Under the pieces are notes generated by a model. The model searched no databases. It was not told where the DNA came from and worked only from the letters and a program-made list of their open reading frames with translations. A stretch of DNA of 64,000 bases from JBBRYB01 sp038238115 (GTDB lineage Bacteria > Actinomycetota > Actinomycetes > Propionibacteriales > Nocardioidaceae): NCBI GenBank assembly GCA_038238115.1, contig JBBRYB010000014.1, positions 34,597-98,596 on the forward strand, given 5' to 3'. The number at the start of each line of letters is the position of its first letter. The stretch's first letter is position 1. Shown here piece by piece: positions 16,309 to 24,989 of the stretch. The translations under genes and the position numbers were made by a program.

Positions 16309-17268
16309 ATGCCAGAGGGACTGCGCGCACGGCGATCGTGTCTTGCAGTTCCGGGCTCGAACCCTCGCTTCCTCGACAAGGCGAAGGGCCTCGACGCCGA
16401 CCAGGTCTTCCTCGATCTCGAGGACTCCGTCGCGCCGCTGGCCAAGCCCGATGCGCGCGGCGCGGTCGTGGCAGCGCTGAACTCGGGAGGGTGGGGCGAC
16501 AAGGTCCGCGTCGTACGTGTCAACGACTGGACGACCGAGTGGACCTACCGTGACGTGATCGAGGTCGTCGAAGGCGCCGGAGCCAACCTCGACTGCATCA
16601 TGCTCCCGAAGGTGCAGACGCCTGAGCAGGTCGTGGCCCTCGACCTCCTGCTGACACAGATCGAGAAGACGGTCGGCCTCCAGGTGGGGCGGCTGGGAAT
16701 CGAAGCGCAGATCGAGAACGCCCGCGGCCTGATCAACGTCGATGCCATCGCCGCGGCCAGCCCGCGGGTGGAGACGATCGTCTTCGGCCCGGCCGACTTC
16801 ATGGCGTCTATCAACATGAAGTCGCTGGTCGTGGGCGAGCAGCCGCCGGGCTACGACGTCGGCGACGCGTACCACTACATCCTGATGCGGATCCTGATGG
16901 CCGCTCGGGCGCATGCCCTGCAGGCGATCGACGGACCCTACCTCCAGATCCGCGACGTCGACGGCTTCCGGCGGGTGGCGGGACGCAGTGCCGCCCTCGG
17001 CTTCGACGGCAAGTGGGTGCTGCATCCGGACCAGATCGTCGCGGCCAACGACGTCTACTCGCCCCAACAGGACGACTACAACCACGCCGAAGACATCCTC
17101 GACGCGTACGAGCACTTCACCTCGGCGCAGGGCGGCGCAACAGGTGCTGTCATGCTCGGTGACGAGATGATCGACGAGGCCTCGCGCAAGATGGCGCTCG
17201 TGGTGTCAGCGAAGGGCCGCTCTGCCGGCATGACGAGGACAGACGTCTGGCAGCCGCCGACCGGCTGA
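16309..17268 (+). CDS. CitE-like CoA-ester lyase (HpcH/HpaI family)
   Basis: A 319-residue TIM-barrel lyase that cleaves or forms a beta-hydroxyacyl-CoA such as malyl-CoA or citramalyl-CoA. Visible features are the substrate-binding VPGSNPRFLDKA, the acidic FLDLEDSVAP, the metal-binding Glu in EAQIENARGL, and the Asp in VFGPADF. The C-terminal KWVLHPDQI is typical of the family. ATG 16309 is preferred because GAGGAG (16296-16301) lies 7 nt upstream. The following genes encode an acyl-CoA dehydrogenase and a MaoC hydratase, an arrangement seen in ethylmalonyl-CoA-type clusters of Streptomyces and in the Rv2498c-2500c region. Confidence 0.86.
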   Translation: MPEGLRARRSCLAVPGSNPRFLDKAKGLDADQVFLDLEDSVAPLAKPDARGAVVAALNSGGWGDKVRVVRVNDWTTEWTYRDVIEVVEGAGANLDCIMLPKVQTPEQVVALDLLLTQIEKTVGLQVGRLGIEAQIENARGLINVDAIAAASPRVETIVFGPADFMASINMKSLVVGEQPPGYDVGDAYHYILMRILMAARAHALQAIDGPYLQIRDVDGFRRVAGRSAALGFDGKWVLHPDQIVAANDVYSPQQDDYNHAEDILDAYEHFTSAQGGATGAVMLGDEMIDEASRKMALVVSAKGRSAGMTRTDVWQPPTG

Positions 17269-17303
17269 TCGTCGCGGGCCAACGCAACGAGGAAGGCAAG
17301 ACC

Positions 17304-18512
17304 ATGGGGCGCCTCTGCCAAACCGAGGGTCTGACCGATATCCAGATCGAGATCCTCAAGACTGTTCGTGACTTCGTCGACAACGAGATCCTCCCGATAG
17401 CCACCGAGCTCGAGCACACGGACACCTATCCCACGAAGATCGTCGAGGGCATGAAGGAGCTCGGGCTCTTCGGCCTGACCATCCCCGAGGAGTACGGCGG
17501 TCTGGGTGAGTCGCTGCTGACCTATGCGCTCATCGTGGAGGAGATCGCCCGGGGCTGGATGAGTGTCTCCGGCATCGTCAACACGCACTTCATCGTCGCC
17601 TACATGCTCATCCAGCACGGCACCGACGAGCAGAAGCGGTACTACCTGCCGAAGATGGCGACCGGGGAGATCGGGGCCGCCTTCTCGATGTCCGAGCCAG
17701 ACTGCGGCTCCGACGTCGCGGCGATCAAGACCAAGGCGACGAAGAAGGCCGGTGACGGGAGGCCCGACTCCTACGTCATCAACGGGCAGAAAATGTGGCT
17801 CACCAACGGCGGCACGTCCGGTCTGATCGCTGTGCTCGTCAAGACAGACACGGGCAGCGACTCCGTCTACAAGAACATGACGACGTTCCTGATCGAGAAG
17901 CCGCCCGGTTTCGGCGAGGTGCTGCCCGGCCTGACAGTGCCGGGCAAGATCGAGAAGATGGGGTACAAGGGCGTCGACTCCACCGAGCTGGTGCTCGACA
18001 ACTTCGAGATCAATGCCGATCAGGTGCTCGGTGGCGAGCCCGGCCGGGGCTTCTACCAGATGATGGACGGTGTCGAGGTCGGGCGGGTCAACGTCGCAGC
18101 CCGCGGATGTGGGGTGGCATGGCGCGCGTTCGAGCTCGGCATCTCCTACGCGCAGCAGCGGGAGACGTTCGGCAAGAAGATCGCCGAGCATCAGGCGGTG
18201 CTGTTCCGGCTGGCGGAGATGGGTACCAAGGTGGAGGCGGCGCACCAGATGATGGTCAAGGCGGCACGCACCAAGGACTCGGGGCAGCGCAACGACCTCG
18301 AGGCGGGGATGGCCAAGTACCTGGCGGCGGAGTACTGCTCTCAGGTCGTGGAGGACTCGTTCCGCATCCACGGCGGGTACGGCTTCTCCAAGGAGTACGA
18401 GATCGAGCGGCTCTACCGCGAGGCGCCCATGCTGCTGATCGGTGAAGGGACAGCCGACATCCAGCGGATGATCATCGGCCGACGTCTGCTCGAGGACCAC
18501 AAACTCGCCTAG
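17304..18512 (+). CDS. Acyl-CoA dehydrogenase
   Basis: A 402-residue FAD enzyme that introduces a 2,3-double bond into an acyl-CoA, passing electrons to ETF. The signatures are FSMSEPDCGSDVA and KMWLTNGG in the middle domain, FRIHGGYGFSKEYEIER in the C-terminal helical domain, and the catalytic Glu of LIGEGTADIQ. From memory it closely resembles Streptomyces dehydrogenases encoded beside crotonyl-CoA carboxylase, where the substrate is methylsuccinyl-CoA; isovaleryl-CoA is the alternative by analogy with FadE19. The spacer to the lyase is 35 bp. Confidence 0.92.
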   Translation: MGRLCQTEGLTDIQIEILKTVRDFVDNEILPIATELEHTDTYPTKIVEGMKELGLFGLTIPEEYGGLGESLLTYALIVEEIARGWMSVSGIVNTHFIVAYMLIQHGTDEQKRYYLPKMATGEIGAAFSMSEPDCGSDVAAIKTKATKKAGDGRPDSYVINGQKMWLTNGGTSGLIAVLVKTDTGSDSVYKNMTTFLIEKPPGFGEVLPGLTVPGKIEKMGYKGVDSTELVLDNFEINADQVLGGEPGRGFYQMMDGVEVGRVNVAARGCGVAWRAFELGISYAQQRETFGKKIAEHQAVLFRLAEMGTKVEAAHQMMVKAARTKDSGQRNDLEAGMAKYLAAEYCSQVVEDSFRIHGGYGFSKEYEIERLYREAPMLLIGEGTADIQRMIIGRRLLEDHKLA

Positions 18513-18621
18513 GGTGACCCGACTCCGACCTCCGACGCCCGTCGGCCCGGGACCGAGCCGACCCTGAAGCGTTGGCGCCCGCGCTTCTTTGCGCCCGCCC
18601 ACAGCCGTGCCAGGATGGAGT

Positions 18622-19101
18622 ATGACCAGTCGCATGCCGATGCCTGAACTGCCGAGCGGGCTGCCGATCGGCAACTATCCCACCTACGCCAAGGCTCAGG
18701 AGGCGGTCGACTACCTGTCCGACAACGAGTTCCCGGTGGAGAACGTCACGATCGTCGGCACCGACCTGCGCTCCGTCGAGCAGGTCACCGGGCGGCTCAC
18801 GCGGAGCCGGGTCATCCGGGCCGCCGCCTTGACCGGCCTGATCTGGGGCCTGTTCATGGGTGCACTCGTCACGCTGTTCGGCGGCAGCAACGCGACTCTT
18901 CTCGTGCCGGTCATCACGGGGCTCATCGGCGCCGGGTTCGGCGCCCTATCGGGTTCGCTCGCCTACTCGGCCACCGGCGGCAAGCGCGACTTCACCTCCA
19001 ACAGTGCCGTCGTGGCGCGGTCGTACGAGGTGCTCTGCCAGGCTCGGGTGGCGGAGGACGCACGCAACCTGTTGGGACGGTTGGCGTTGCGTGAGGGATG
19101 A
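18622..19101 (+). CDS. General stress protein 17M-like membrane protein
   Basis: A 159-residue protein. The N-terminal domain (PIGNYPTYAKAQEAVDYLSD, then TIVGTDLRSVEQVTGR) resembles the GSP17M/YflT fold. Two adjacent glycine-rich transmembrane segments follow (LTGLIWGLFMGALVTLF and PVITGLIGAGFGALSGSLAY), as in phage-holin-like or glycine-zipper membrane proteins. The function is unknown. ATG 18622 follows a GGATGGAG motif. It interrupts the CoA-ester cluster, lying between the dehydrogenase and the MaoC gene. Confidence 0.75.
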   Translation: MTSRMPMPELPSGLPIGNYPTYAKAQEAVDYLSDNEFPVENVTIVGTDLRSVEQVTGRLTRSRVIRAAALTGLIWGLFMGALVTLFGGSNATLLVPVITGLIGAGFGALSGSLAYSATGGKRDFTSNSAVVARSYEVLCQARVAEDARNLLGRLALREG

Positions 19102-19133
19102 GCCTGGTCGTCGGGCCGGATCGAGGGAGGCTC

Positions 19134-19643
19134 ATGCAGTTCGGTCGCAGCTATGAGGAGTTCGAGGTCGGGGCGACATACAAACACTGGCCTGGCAAGA
19201 CGGTCACGGAGTACGACGACCACCTGTTCTGCCTGCTGACTATGAACCATCATCCGCTGCACCTGGACGCCAACTACGCCGAGAAGACGACCGAGTTCGC
19301 GAGCAACGTCGTGGTGGGCAACTACGTCTACTCGCTGCTGCTCGGCATGAGCGTCCCGGACGTGTCGGGCAAGGCCATCGCCAATCTCGAGATCGAATCG
19401 CTGCGCCATCTGGCGCCGACGTTCCATGGTGACACCATCTATGGCGAGACCACAGTGCTCGACAAGCGTGAGAGCTTGTCGAAGGATGACCGCGGCATCG
19501 TCCACGTCGAGACGATCGGCTACAACCAAGACGGTGTTGTCGTGTGCACGTTCCGGCGCAAGGTCATGGTGCCGAAGGACTCCTACCTCGAGGCGCGTGG
19601 TGGCGAACAGCCCGCCCGGCCGTCTCCCCGACCGCGAGACTGA
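19134..19643 (+). CDS. MaoC-family (hotdog) CoA hydratase
   Basis: A 169-residue single-hotdog protein predicted to hydrate an unsaturated acyl-CoA. The hydratase motif reads MNHHPLHLDANYA. The His and trailing LD of the R-hydratase motif are kept, but the usual catalytic Asp position is Asn, as in the mesaconyl-CoA or itaconyl-CoA hydratase-like subgroup. Highly conserved segments are YKHWPGKTVTEYDDHLF and FHGDTIYGET. ATG 19134 is preceded by GAGGGAGG (19123-19130). With the CitE-like lyase and the dehydrogenase it fits a branched C5-CoA route; the exact substrate is inferred. Confidence 0.87.
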   Translation: MQFGRSYEEFEVGATYKHWPGKTVTEYDDHLFCLLTMNHHPLHLDANYAEKTTEFASNVVVGNYVYSLLLGMSVPDVSGKAIANLEIESLRHLAPTFHGDTIYGETTVLDKRESLSKDDRGIVHVETIGYNQDGVVVCTFRRKVMVPKDSYLEARGGEQPARPSPRPRD

Positions 19644-19693
19644 GTGCGGCTCGTGGTGGGTGTGTCGAAGCGTTGGCCGGACGTGGTCAGGCC

Positions 19694-20284
19694 ATGAGCG
19701 AGGGCGGCAGTGACGTCGAGGTGTGGTTGGTCCGGCACGGTGAGACCGAGTGGAGCAGGTCCGGCCGCCATACCGGTGTCACGGACCTGCCCCTGACGCC
19801 CCACGGCGAGGACGCTGCCCGGGCACTGGCCGGGGTGCTCGGCGGTACGTCGTTCGAGCTCGTCATCAGCAGTCCGCTGGTACGGGCGCTTCGCACTGTC
19901 GAGCTCGCCGGAGTCGCCAAGACCGCCAAGGTGGAGGTGACCGACGACCTGGTGGAGTGGAACTACGGCGACTATGAGGGGCGGACCACCGCCGACATCC
20001 GCGACGAGCGACCCAGTTGGTCGCTGTGGACCGATGGAGCACCTCGCGGCGAGACGCCTGTGCAGGTCAGTGACCGCGTGGACCGCGTGATCGACCGATG
20101 CCGGGCGAAGGGTGGCCGCTGCCTGTTGGTCGCCCACGGACATGTGCTGCGGACACTTGCCGCCCGCTGGATCGACCAGCCCGTGGCCGTGGGCGCCCAT
20201 CTGCCTCTCGACACGGCCAAGGTCTGCGTGCTCGGGTTCGACCGTGGCACGCCGACCTTGGATCGCTGGAACGCCGAACAATAG
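19694..20284 (+). CDS. Histidine phosphatase (phosphoglycerate mutase-like)
   Basis: A 196-residue member of the histidine phosphatase superfamily. The phospho-accepting motif is LVRHGETEW near the N-terminus, with the second catalytic His in LLVAHGHVLR and a conserved Arg in SSPLVRALRT. The absence of mutase-type insertions and the short length favour a broad acid phosphatase rather than glycolytic mutase. ATG 19694 gives a family-length protein. The same strand as the CoA-ester genes and the 50-bp spacer leave open whether it is in that operon. Confidence 0.86.
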   Translation: MSEGGSDVEVWLVRHGETEWSRSGRHTGVTDLPLTPHGEDAARALAGVLGGTSFELVISSPLVRALRTVELAGVAKTAKVEVTDDLVEWNYGDYEGRTTADIRDERPSWSLWTDGAPRGETPVQVSDRVDRVIDRCRAKGGRCLLVAHGHVLRTLAARWIDQPVAVGAHLPLDTAKVCVLGFDRGTPTLDRWNAEQ

Positions 20285-20416
20285 GTCCGACTGAGGCGGG
20301 TCGGCGTCCAGCCCGGGTGTCGAGGCTCCTCGGCGTCTTCCTTCCGCACCGCAACCGGCAGCGCGGCGCCGAGGTTGCGGGGTCGCGTGTGCTGGCGGTG
20401 GCGTTCAGCCCGGGTG

Positions 20417-20496
20417 TCGAGGCGCCACAGAGTTGCCGGTCCCGCAGATACGCCGCTGCCGCGTGATCGGAGTCCGGCAACTCTGTGGCTCCTCGA
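20417..20496. repeat. 80-bp hairpin element, copy 1
   Basis: The 23-bp arms 20417-20439 (TCGAGGCGCCACAGAGTTG...) and 20474-20496 are inverted repeats with a single mismatch, around a 34-nt loop beginning TCCCGCAGATACG. Confidence 0.85.
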
Positions 20497-20579
20497 CGGG
20501 TTCCTTCCGCACCGCGACCGGCAGCGTGGCGCCGAGGTTGCGGGGGGCGGTGTGCTGGCGGTGGCGGTCGGCCTGGGTG

Positions 20580-20659
20580 TCGAGGCGCCACAGAGTTGCC
20601 GGTCCCGCAGATACGCCGCTGCCGCCTGATCGGAGTCCGGCAACTTTGTGGCTCCTCGA
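20580..20659. repeat. 80-bp hairpin element, copy 2
   Basis: Arms are 20580-20602 and 20637-20659. The right arm has AACTTTGTGG where copy 1 has AACTCTGTGG, which leaves a G-U pair in RNA. The loop differs from copy 1 at one base. Confidence 0.85.
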
Positions 20660-20709
20660 CGTCCTCCTTCCGCACCGCGACCGGCAGCGCGGCGCGTTCG
20701 GCCCGGGTG

Positions 20710-20789
20710 TCGAGGCGCCACAGAGTTGCCGGTCTCGCAGATACGCGGCTGCCGCGTGATCGGAGTCCGGCAACTTTGTGGCTCCTCGA
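20710..20789. repeat. 80-bp hairpin element, copy 3
   Basis: Arms are 20710-20732 and 20767-20789. The loop begins TCTCGCAGATACGCGG, two changes from copy 1. The spacer between copies 2 and 3 is 33 bp shorter than between copies 1 and 2, which points to a deletion. Confidence 0.85.
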
Positions 20790-20917
20790 CGGGTTCCTTC
20801 CGCACCGCAACCTGCAGCGCGGCGCCCAGGTTGCGGGGTCGGGTGTGCTGGCGGTGGCGTTCAGCCTGGACGCCTTCCTTCCGCACCGCGACCCCGGCAC
20901 TAAGCCGGGCGGTCTGG

Positions 20918-21328
20918 TCAGCTCCAGATGCCCCAGCCGGTCAGCGTGTGGACGAGGCCGGGGGAGCACTCGAGCGCCTCGAGCTCGGTGCGGCTCACCC
21001 AGCGAGCTTCACTCGCGTCGTCACCCGCTGACAACCGATCCGGGTCGCCCACCACGGTCGCCGTGACATCGGTGACCTCGTAGACGCCGTCTGCGGCGGG
21101 CAGTTCGACAATGCCGAGGACTCGCCGCACCGCGATCTCCAGCCCGGTCTCCTCCTGCACCTCGCGGCGCGCGGCATCAGAGACCGACTCACCCGCCTCA
21201 ACCCGCCCTCCGGGAATCGACCACATCCCCTTGGACGGCGCCTGACCGCGCCGGATCACGAGGAGTCGGCCGTCGTCGCGCATCACAACGGCGCCGGCGC
21301 ACGGAGTTCGCTTCGGCACGATTGGCAC
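20918..21328 (-). CDS. NUDIX hydrolase
   Basis: A 136-residue hydrolase of a nucleoside-diphosphate-linked substrate. The complete Nudix box is GGRVEAGESVSDAARREVQE followed by ETGL, with the metal-binding REVQEE glutamates. The fold starts after GAVVMRDDGRLLVIRR. The start is GTG 21328, with no clear ribosome-binding site. It ends just after the repeat array and starts 10 bp from the end of the S53 peptidase gene, so it may be expressed with it. Confidence 0.85.
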   Translation of the reverse strand: MPIVPKRTPCAGAVVMRDDGRLLVIRRGQAPSKGMWSIPGGRVEAGESVSDAARREVQEETGLEIAVRRVLGIVELPAADGVYEVTDVTATVVGDPDRLSAGDDASEARWVSRTELEALECSPGLVHTLTGWGIWS

Positions 21329-21337
21329 ATCGAACCG

Positions 21338-24300
21338 CTACCGGAGCGGTGACGGCAGGAAGGGCGCAAGTCCGCGCGGCGTGCCCCAGCCCGTGGGCCC
21401 GTCATAGCCAGCCCTTGCCGTGCAGATGTAGTTGCCGCGGCAGAAGCCGTTGCGTCCGGTGTCGATGTCGCGATATGTCCCCGGGTCGGCGTACAGCGCG
21501 CTGGGCTCCAACCCGCCGGCGCCGGCCGCGCCGATCAGCCCCGAGACGAACGGCGATGAGGCGCTCGTGCCAGCCAACAGGAACCAGCCGTGCTGGCGCC
21601 CATAGCCGAACGAGTCGTAGACCGCCAGGCCATCTGACACCGTCGAGAGGTCGGCAAACGTCCGCATTCCGCAGGCAGCGTCGCGCTGGAAGGCCGGCTT
21701 GGCAAAGTACGCCGAGCAGCCGGACCCGGCGAAGGACCAGGCATTCTCGCGCCAGCCTCGGGCGTTGAGAGCACGGTGCAGCACCGTGCCCCCGACCGAG
21801 ACGACGTCGGGTGAGCTGGCCGGGAAGCTGGCCGGACCGTAGCCGGCGTCGCCGCTGGACGCGACGTCGGTAGCTTGTGCTGTGGCGTAGTGGCTCTTGG
21901 CCTTGACGGCCGCGCCGTTCTCCTGGATGCCATAGGAGTGGTTGATCACGTCCGCGCCGGCTGCCACCGCCGCGTCCGTTGCCTGGTTCAGCGCGCCGGT
22001 GACGGGAATCTTCGCCTCCACAAGGACGATCTTGCATCGCGGACACGACGCCGAGATCATCTGCAGGTCGAGTGCTGCCTCCAGAGCCCAGCCCTGGTCG
22101 GCATACGGGTAGTGAGTCGTCCGCCCGTTCTGGTTGATCTTCGTGAAGCAGCCGGTCGCAGACGTGCAGGCCGGGAGGCCGAACTGGCGGCGGTACTTGT
22201 TCAGGTCCGCTTCGGCCGACGGGTAGTCGAAGGCAACGACCACGGCCACTGTCTGACTCGCATCGCCGAGCGTGGTGAGGTCGTAGGCATCTCGCAGGTC
22301 CAGGGCGCCCCAGCCGGCGGGGTCACCGGCCCTCGTGAGGGCTCGGCGGCCCGACCGCTCGATCAGCGTGAAGCAGCGGTATCGGTGCGTTCCCCCGGCC
22401 TCGCACGCCGGTCGGGCATCGCGCGCCAGGCCGGGATCGGTCGTCCGCTGACCGTGGGCGCGCTGGGTCGACGTCGGCGTCGGGGACGTGTTCGGCACGC
22501 TCGCGAAGCTGCTTGCCGTGGCGGCTGAAGTGCTCAGTGCAGGGGTCGCGGAGGCGCTCGGCGAGCGCCTCGCGCCCGACGACTTCGGCTTCGTCAGCCG
22601 GTAGGCCCGCGTCGCGGTCTCCTCGACGGTGCGACCGGCCGCGTCCTTGCCGCTCACACGCAGCGTCACGTAGCGGTGCCGGGGCAGTCTGCGTGGGTTT
22701 GTGTAGGACACCCTGAACGAGTTGGCGTCGAGTCGCCTGAGCCGTGCCGAGTCCCACGTCCGGCCGTCATTGACCGAGAACTCGACCTTCGCCGCGACCA
22801 CCCGCGACCGGGCGGGCCCGAGGTTGTCGAAGTCGAGCCGGAACGCAGCCCGCCCCGGACCGATGTAATGGCTCAGGTCGTTGGTCGGGACGTAACGTGC
22901 CATCAGCAATGGGACAACGGCGGCCTGTCGGCGTGACGTGAACCCCCAGACGTCGCGGACGTCGGTCGAGAGCTGCCAGCTGGGGGCGTGCGGCCTCACC
23001 CGCGCAGTGAGCGTGTAGCGCTTGGCAGCCGATGGCAGCGTCACGTGGGGCGTGATCGCGAAGGCGCCTCGCTGGATGCGCCGCCGTCCCGAGGTCAGCG
23101 ACCAGCTGCTCGCTTTGCCTGGGAAGACGAAGCCGGCCATGTGGCTGTCCGAGGAGCTCCAGATGGGCATTGCGCCGTGCAGCTCATTGCCGTCGCGGCA
23201 CATCAGGCAGTGCCGCCCGGTTCTCTTGCCGTTGATGCCACGGTCAAAGCCGGGTCCCACCGGGCCGCGGAGAAACGGCAGCGTGGCGGGTGTTTCGCCG
23301 GCGGAGTACGACCGGACCGGTGCGTCCATCTCCGCGGCCGAGAACGGGGGGAAGGTGAAGAACGCCTCAAGTGCCTGAAGCCACTGAAGGTTCGGCGAAC
23401 CCTGCAGCCACACCGTCCGCGCCGATGGCATCGTCGTCAACTGGCCGCTGATGAACGCGAAGAACTCGATCGGCGAGAATCCGTAGAGGAACGCGAAGTC
23501 GTCGTGGCGTGGCCCGTTCGCGAAGTAGCGGTGGTGCAGGATTGCGAAATCCGACTTCTGGTGCCGGATGATGAACCGCTTCGGCACGCCCAACCTCGCG
23601 TCTTTCGTAGAGACAAGCTGGGGCTGGCTCACGTCGAAGTCCGTACTGGCCTTGCGCGGCACGAGCGTCGCACCGAGCAGGGACGTGAAGGTTCCCCGGG
23701 GAAGGTGGCGACGCACCGGAGTGACCCGGAAGTTGAACGTGTCGCTCCCGAGCGCCCAGGTGAAGCTGCCTGGTCCCTCCGCTGCGCGCTGCAACGTCAG
23801 CGTGGTCTCCAGCGGCTTGGTGCCCCGCACGCTGCTGGAGGGCCGGCTAGTGGCGCCGCGGGCGTCGAGGGTGACCGTGCGGTCGGACGTGACCTTGAAC
23901 TGCGGGGCGATCGCCACCCACGGCTGAAAGCCGCCGGCCATCACCGAGTAGGGGCCTTCCGGGACTGACACTTTGGCCACACCGTGGAGCACGAGCACCG
24001 GCGCCGTGAACAGGCGACCGTCCAGGACGTTTTGCACCCAGGCCTCAGCGAACCTGGCCGGGTTGCCCTTGCGGTCAAGGACGTTGACGGTCAGCGTGTG
24101 AAGCACGTAGTTGGCGTCCGCGCGGCGGGTGTGGCGCTGAGGGAGTGCGACCGTGGCCACGTCGTCCCAGGCGTGGGACAGCCGGGCGGCGAGATGTGCA
24201 GAGCCGGGGGAGTATGACGCCCGCACGGCGGTCTGCCCCGACTTCGTCTTGCTAGCGGTGCCCTCGGACACTGTGATGCCTGGCAGGTCGTGCGGCAGGC

Positions 24301-24838
24301 TGCCCTTGGCGAATCGTATGACCAGGGGGATGCGAGCGCCGGCTTTGCTGAGCTGGACGAGCCTGGCCACGTTGAAGACCGAGATGTCGAGGCGCAGCCG
24401 GTCGGCGCGCCGCATCTTCGGCTCGACGTAGGTGGCGCCTGGCGCGGACATCGTGTTGACCGGCTTGCCGATCGACGGCGATCCCGGCAGCAGGCTGGCC
24501 GTCGTACGACCGCCGGGTCGTTGGGTGAGCTGTACGCGGTCGCCCGTGACCAGGGTGACCACCCGGTGCTGCGGGGCGGCAGCGTGGGTAGCGCCGACGT
24601 GCGGCGGGGCGATGTGCTGTCCCACGGGGGGCCATGCGTGGGCTGAGATGGCGGAGCGTGCAGGGGTGGCAGACGTGGCAAAGGCGGCAGCGTCGCGAGG
24701 TACGCCTGCGGCGGCCGAAGAGGCGACCGCAACCGCGAGCGAAGCCAGCATCGCTCCTGTTGTGACCAGAGCGAGCGGACCGAGGCGGGTCAATCGGCTG
24801 CCTGGCGCGGCCCCCAGTCGACGAGTGTGGATGTGCAC
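21338..24838 (-). CDS. Giant secreted S53 (sedolisin-type) serine-carboxyl peptidase
   Basis: A 1166-residue exported protease. GTG 24838 follows GAGGAGAGGG, and a signal peptide is evident (basic start, then LALVTTGAMLASLAVAVASS). Residues of about 70-110 contain VVTLVTGDRVQLTQRPGG, a motif I associate with the N-terminal region of large actinobacterial S8 subtilases. The catalytic domain is C-terminal: E920 and D924 (WALEAALDLQ) and S1092 (GTSASSPF) form the sedolisin triad, with the calcium-site region DIDTGRNGF near the end. The roughly 750 residues between have beta-sandwich-like stretches but no domain I can name. No pro-kumamolisin domain is evident. Confidence 0.83.
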   Translation of the reverse strand: MHIHTRRLGAAPGSRLTRLGPLALVTTGAMLASLAVAVASSAAAGVPRDAAAFATSATPARSAISAHAWPPVGQHIAPPHVGATHAAAPQHRVVTLVTGDRVQLTQRPGGRTTASLLPGSPSIGKPVNTMSAPGATYVEPKMRRADRLRLDISVFNVARLVQLSKAGARIPLVIRFAKGSLPHDLPGITVSEGTASKTKSGQTAVRASYSPGSAHLAARLSHAWDDVATVALPQRHTRRADANYVLHTLTVNVLDRKGNPARFAEAWVQNVLDGRLFTAPVLVLHGVAKVSVPEGPYSVMAGGFQPWVAIAPQFKVTSDRTVTLDARGATSRPSSSVRGTKPLETTLTLQRAAEGPGSFTWALGSDTFNFRVTPVRRHLPRGTFTSLLGATLVPRKASTDFDVSQPQLVSTKDARLGVPKRFIIRHQKSDFAILHHRYFANGPRHDDFAFLYGFSPIEFFAFISGQLTTMPSARTVWLQGSPNLQWLQALEAFFTFPPFSAAEMDAPVRSYSAGETPATLPFLRGPVGPGFDRGINGKRTGRHCLMCRDGNELHGAMPIWSSSDSHMAGFVFPGKASSWSLTSGRRRIQRGAFAITPHVTLPSAAKRYTLTARVRPHAPSWQLSTDVRDVWGFTSRRQAAVVPLLMARYVPTNDLSHYIGPGRAAFRLDFDNLGPARSRVVAAKVEFSVNDGRTWDSARLRRLDANSFRVSYTNPRRLPRHRYVTLRVSGKDAAGRTVEETATRAYRLTKPKSSGARRSPSASATPALSTSAATASSFASVPNTSPTPTSTQRAHGQRTTDPGLARDARPACEAGGTHRYRCFTLIERSGRRALTRAGDPAGWGALDLRDAYDLTTLGDASQTVAVVVAFDYPSAEADLNKYRRQFGLPACTSATGCFTKINQNGRTTHYPYADQGWALEAALDLQMISASCPRCKIVLVEAKIPVTGALNQATDAAVAAGADVINHSYGIQENGAAVKAKSHYATAQATDVASSGDAGYGPASFPASSPDVVSVGGTVLHRALNARGWRENAWSFAGSGCSAYFAKPAFQRDAACGMRTFADLSTVSDGLAVYDSFGYGRQHGWFLLAGTSASSPFVSGLIGAAGAGGLEPSALYADPGTYRDIDTGRNGFCRGNYICTARAGYDGPTGWGTPRGLAPFLPSPLR

Positions 24839-24989
24839 GATACGGTCCCTCTCCTCGTCAGCGCTCGGCTGGCCCGCTGCCTGCCTTCGTCATTGTTTCC
24901 TAAATCTGCACATTGTCCAGAGCTGTCGTACTTAAGCGTCGACGCGGCGTGCCTTGACCCGAAACCACCAGGGCCTTCACCGTTGACTG

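Larger units (their letters stand above)
20311..20900. repeat. Non-coding composite repeat array
   Basis: The 633 bp between the phosphatase and NUDIX genes hold no convincing gene. A unit starting TTCCTTCCGCACCGC recurs at 20338, 20501, about 20664, 20794 and 20875. It is followed in most copies by GCAGCGCGGCGCC, AGGTTGCGGGG and GTGCTGGCGGTGGCG. Three copies are separated by an 80-bp hairpin element (20417, 20580, 20710). The first and last junctions lack the hairpin, as if it had been lost or not inserted there. Long reading frames on both strands here follow from the repeat and the G+C content. Confidence 0.85.

Noticed and set aside
17076..18674. 532-codon frame on the minus strand
   Set aside because: It is fully antisense to the acyl-CoA dehydrogenase and the end of the lyase gene, which have clear catalytic motifs; the antisense product has no recognisable feature.
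20311..20900. CRISPR-like array
   Set aside because: Repeats are 80 bp or more with similar rather than unique spacers, spacing is irregular, and no cas genes are near.
20067..20969. Long open frames of about 300 codons on the minus strand across the repeat array
   Set aside because: They are repetitive (the same peptide recurs with each repeat), lack start signals and any family resemblance, and are explained by G+C bias in repeats.
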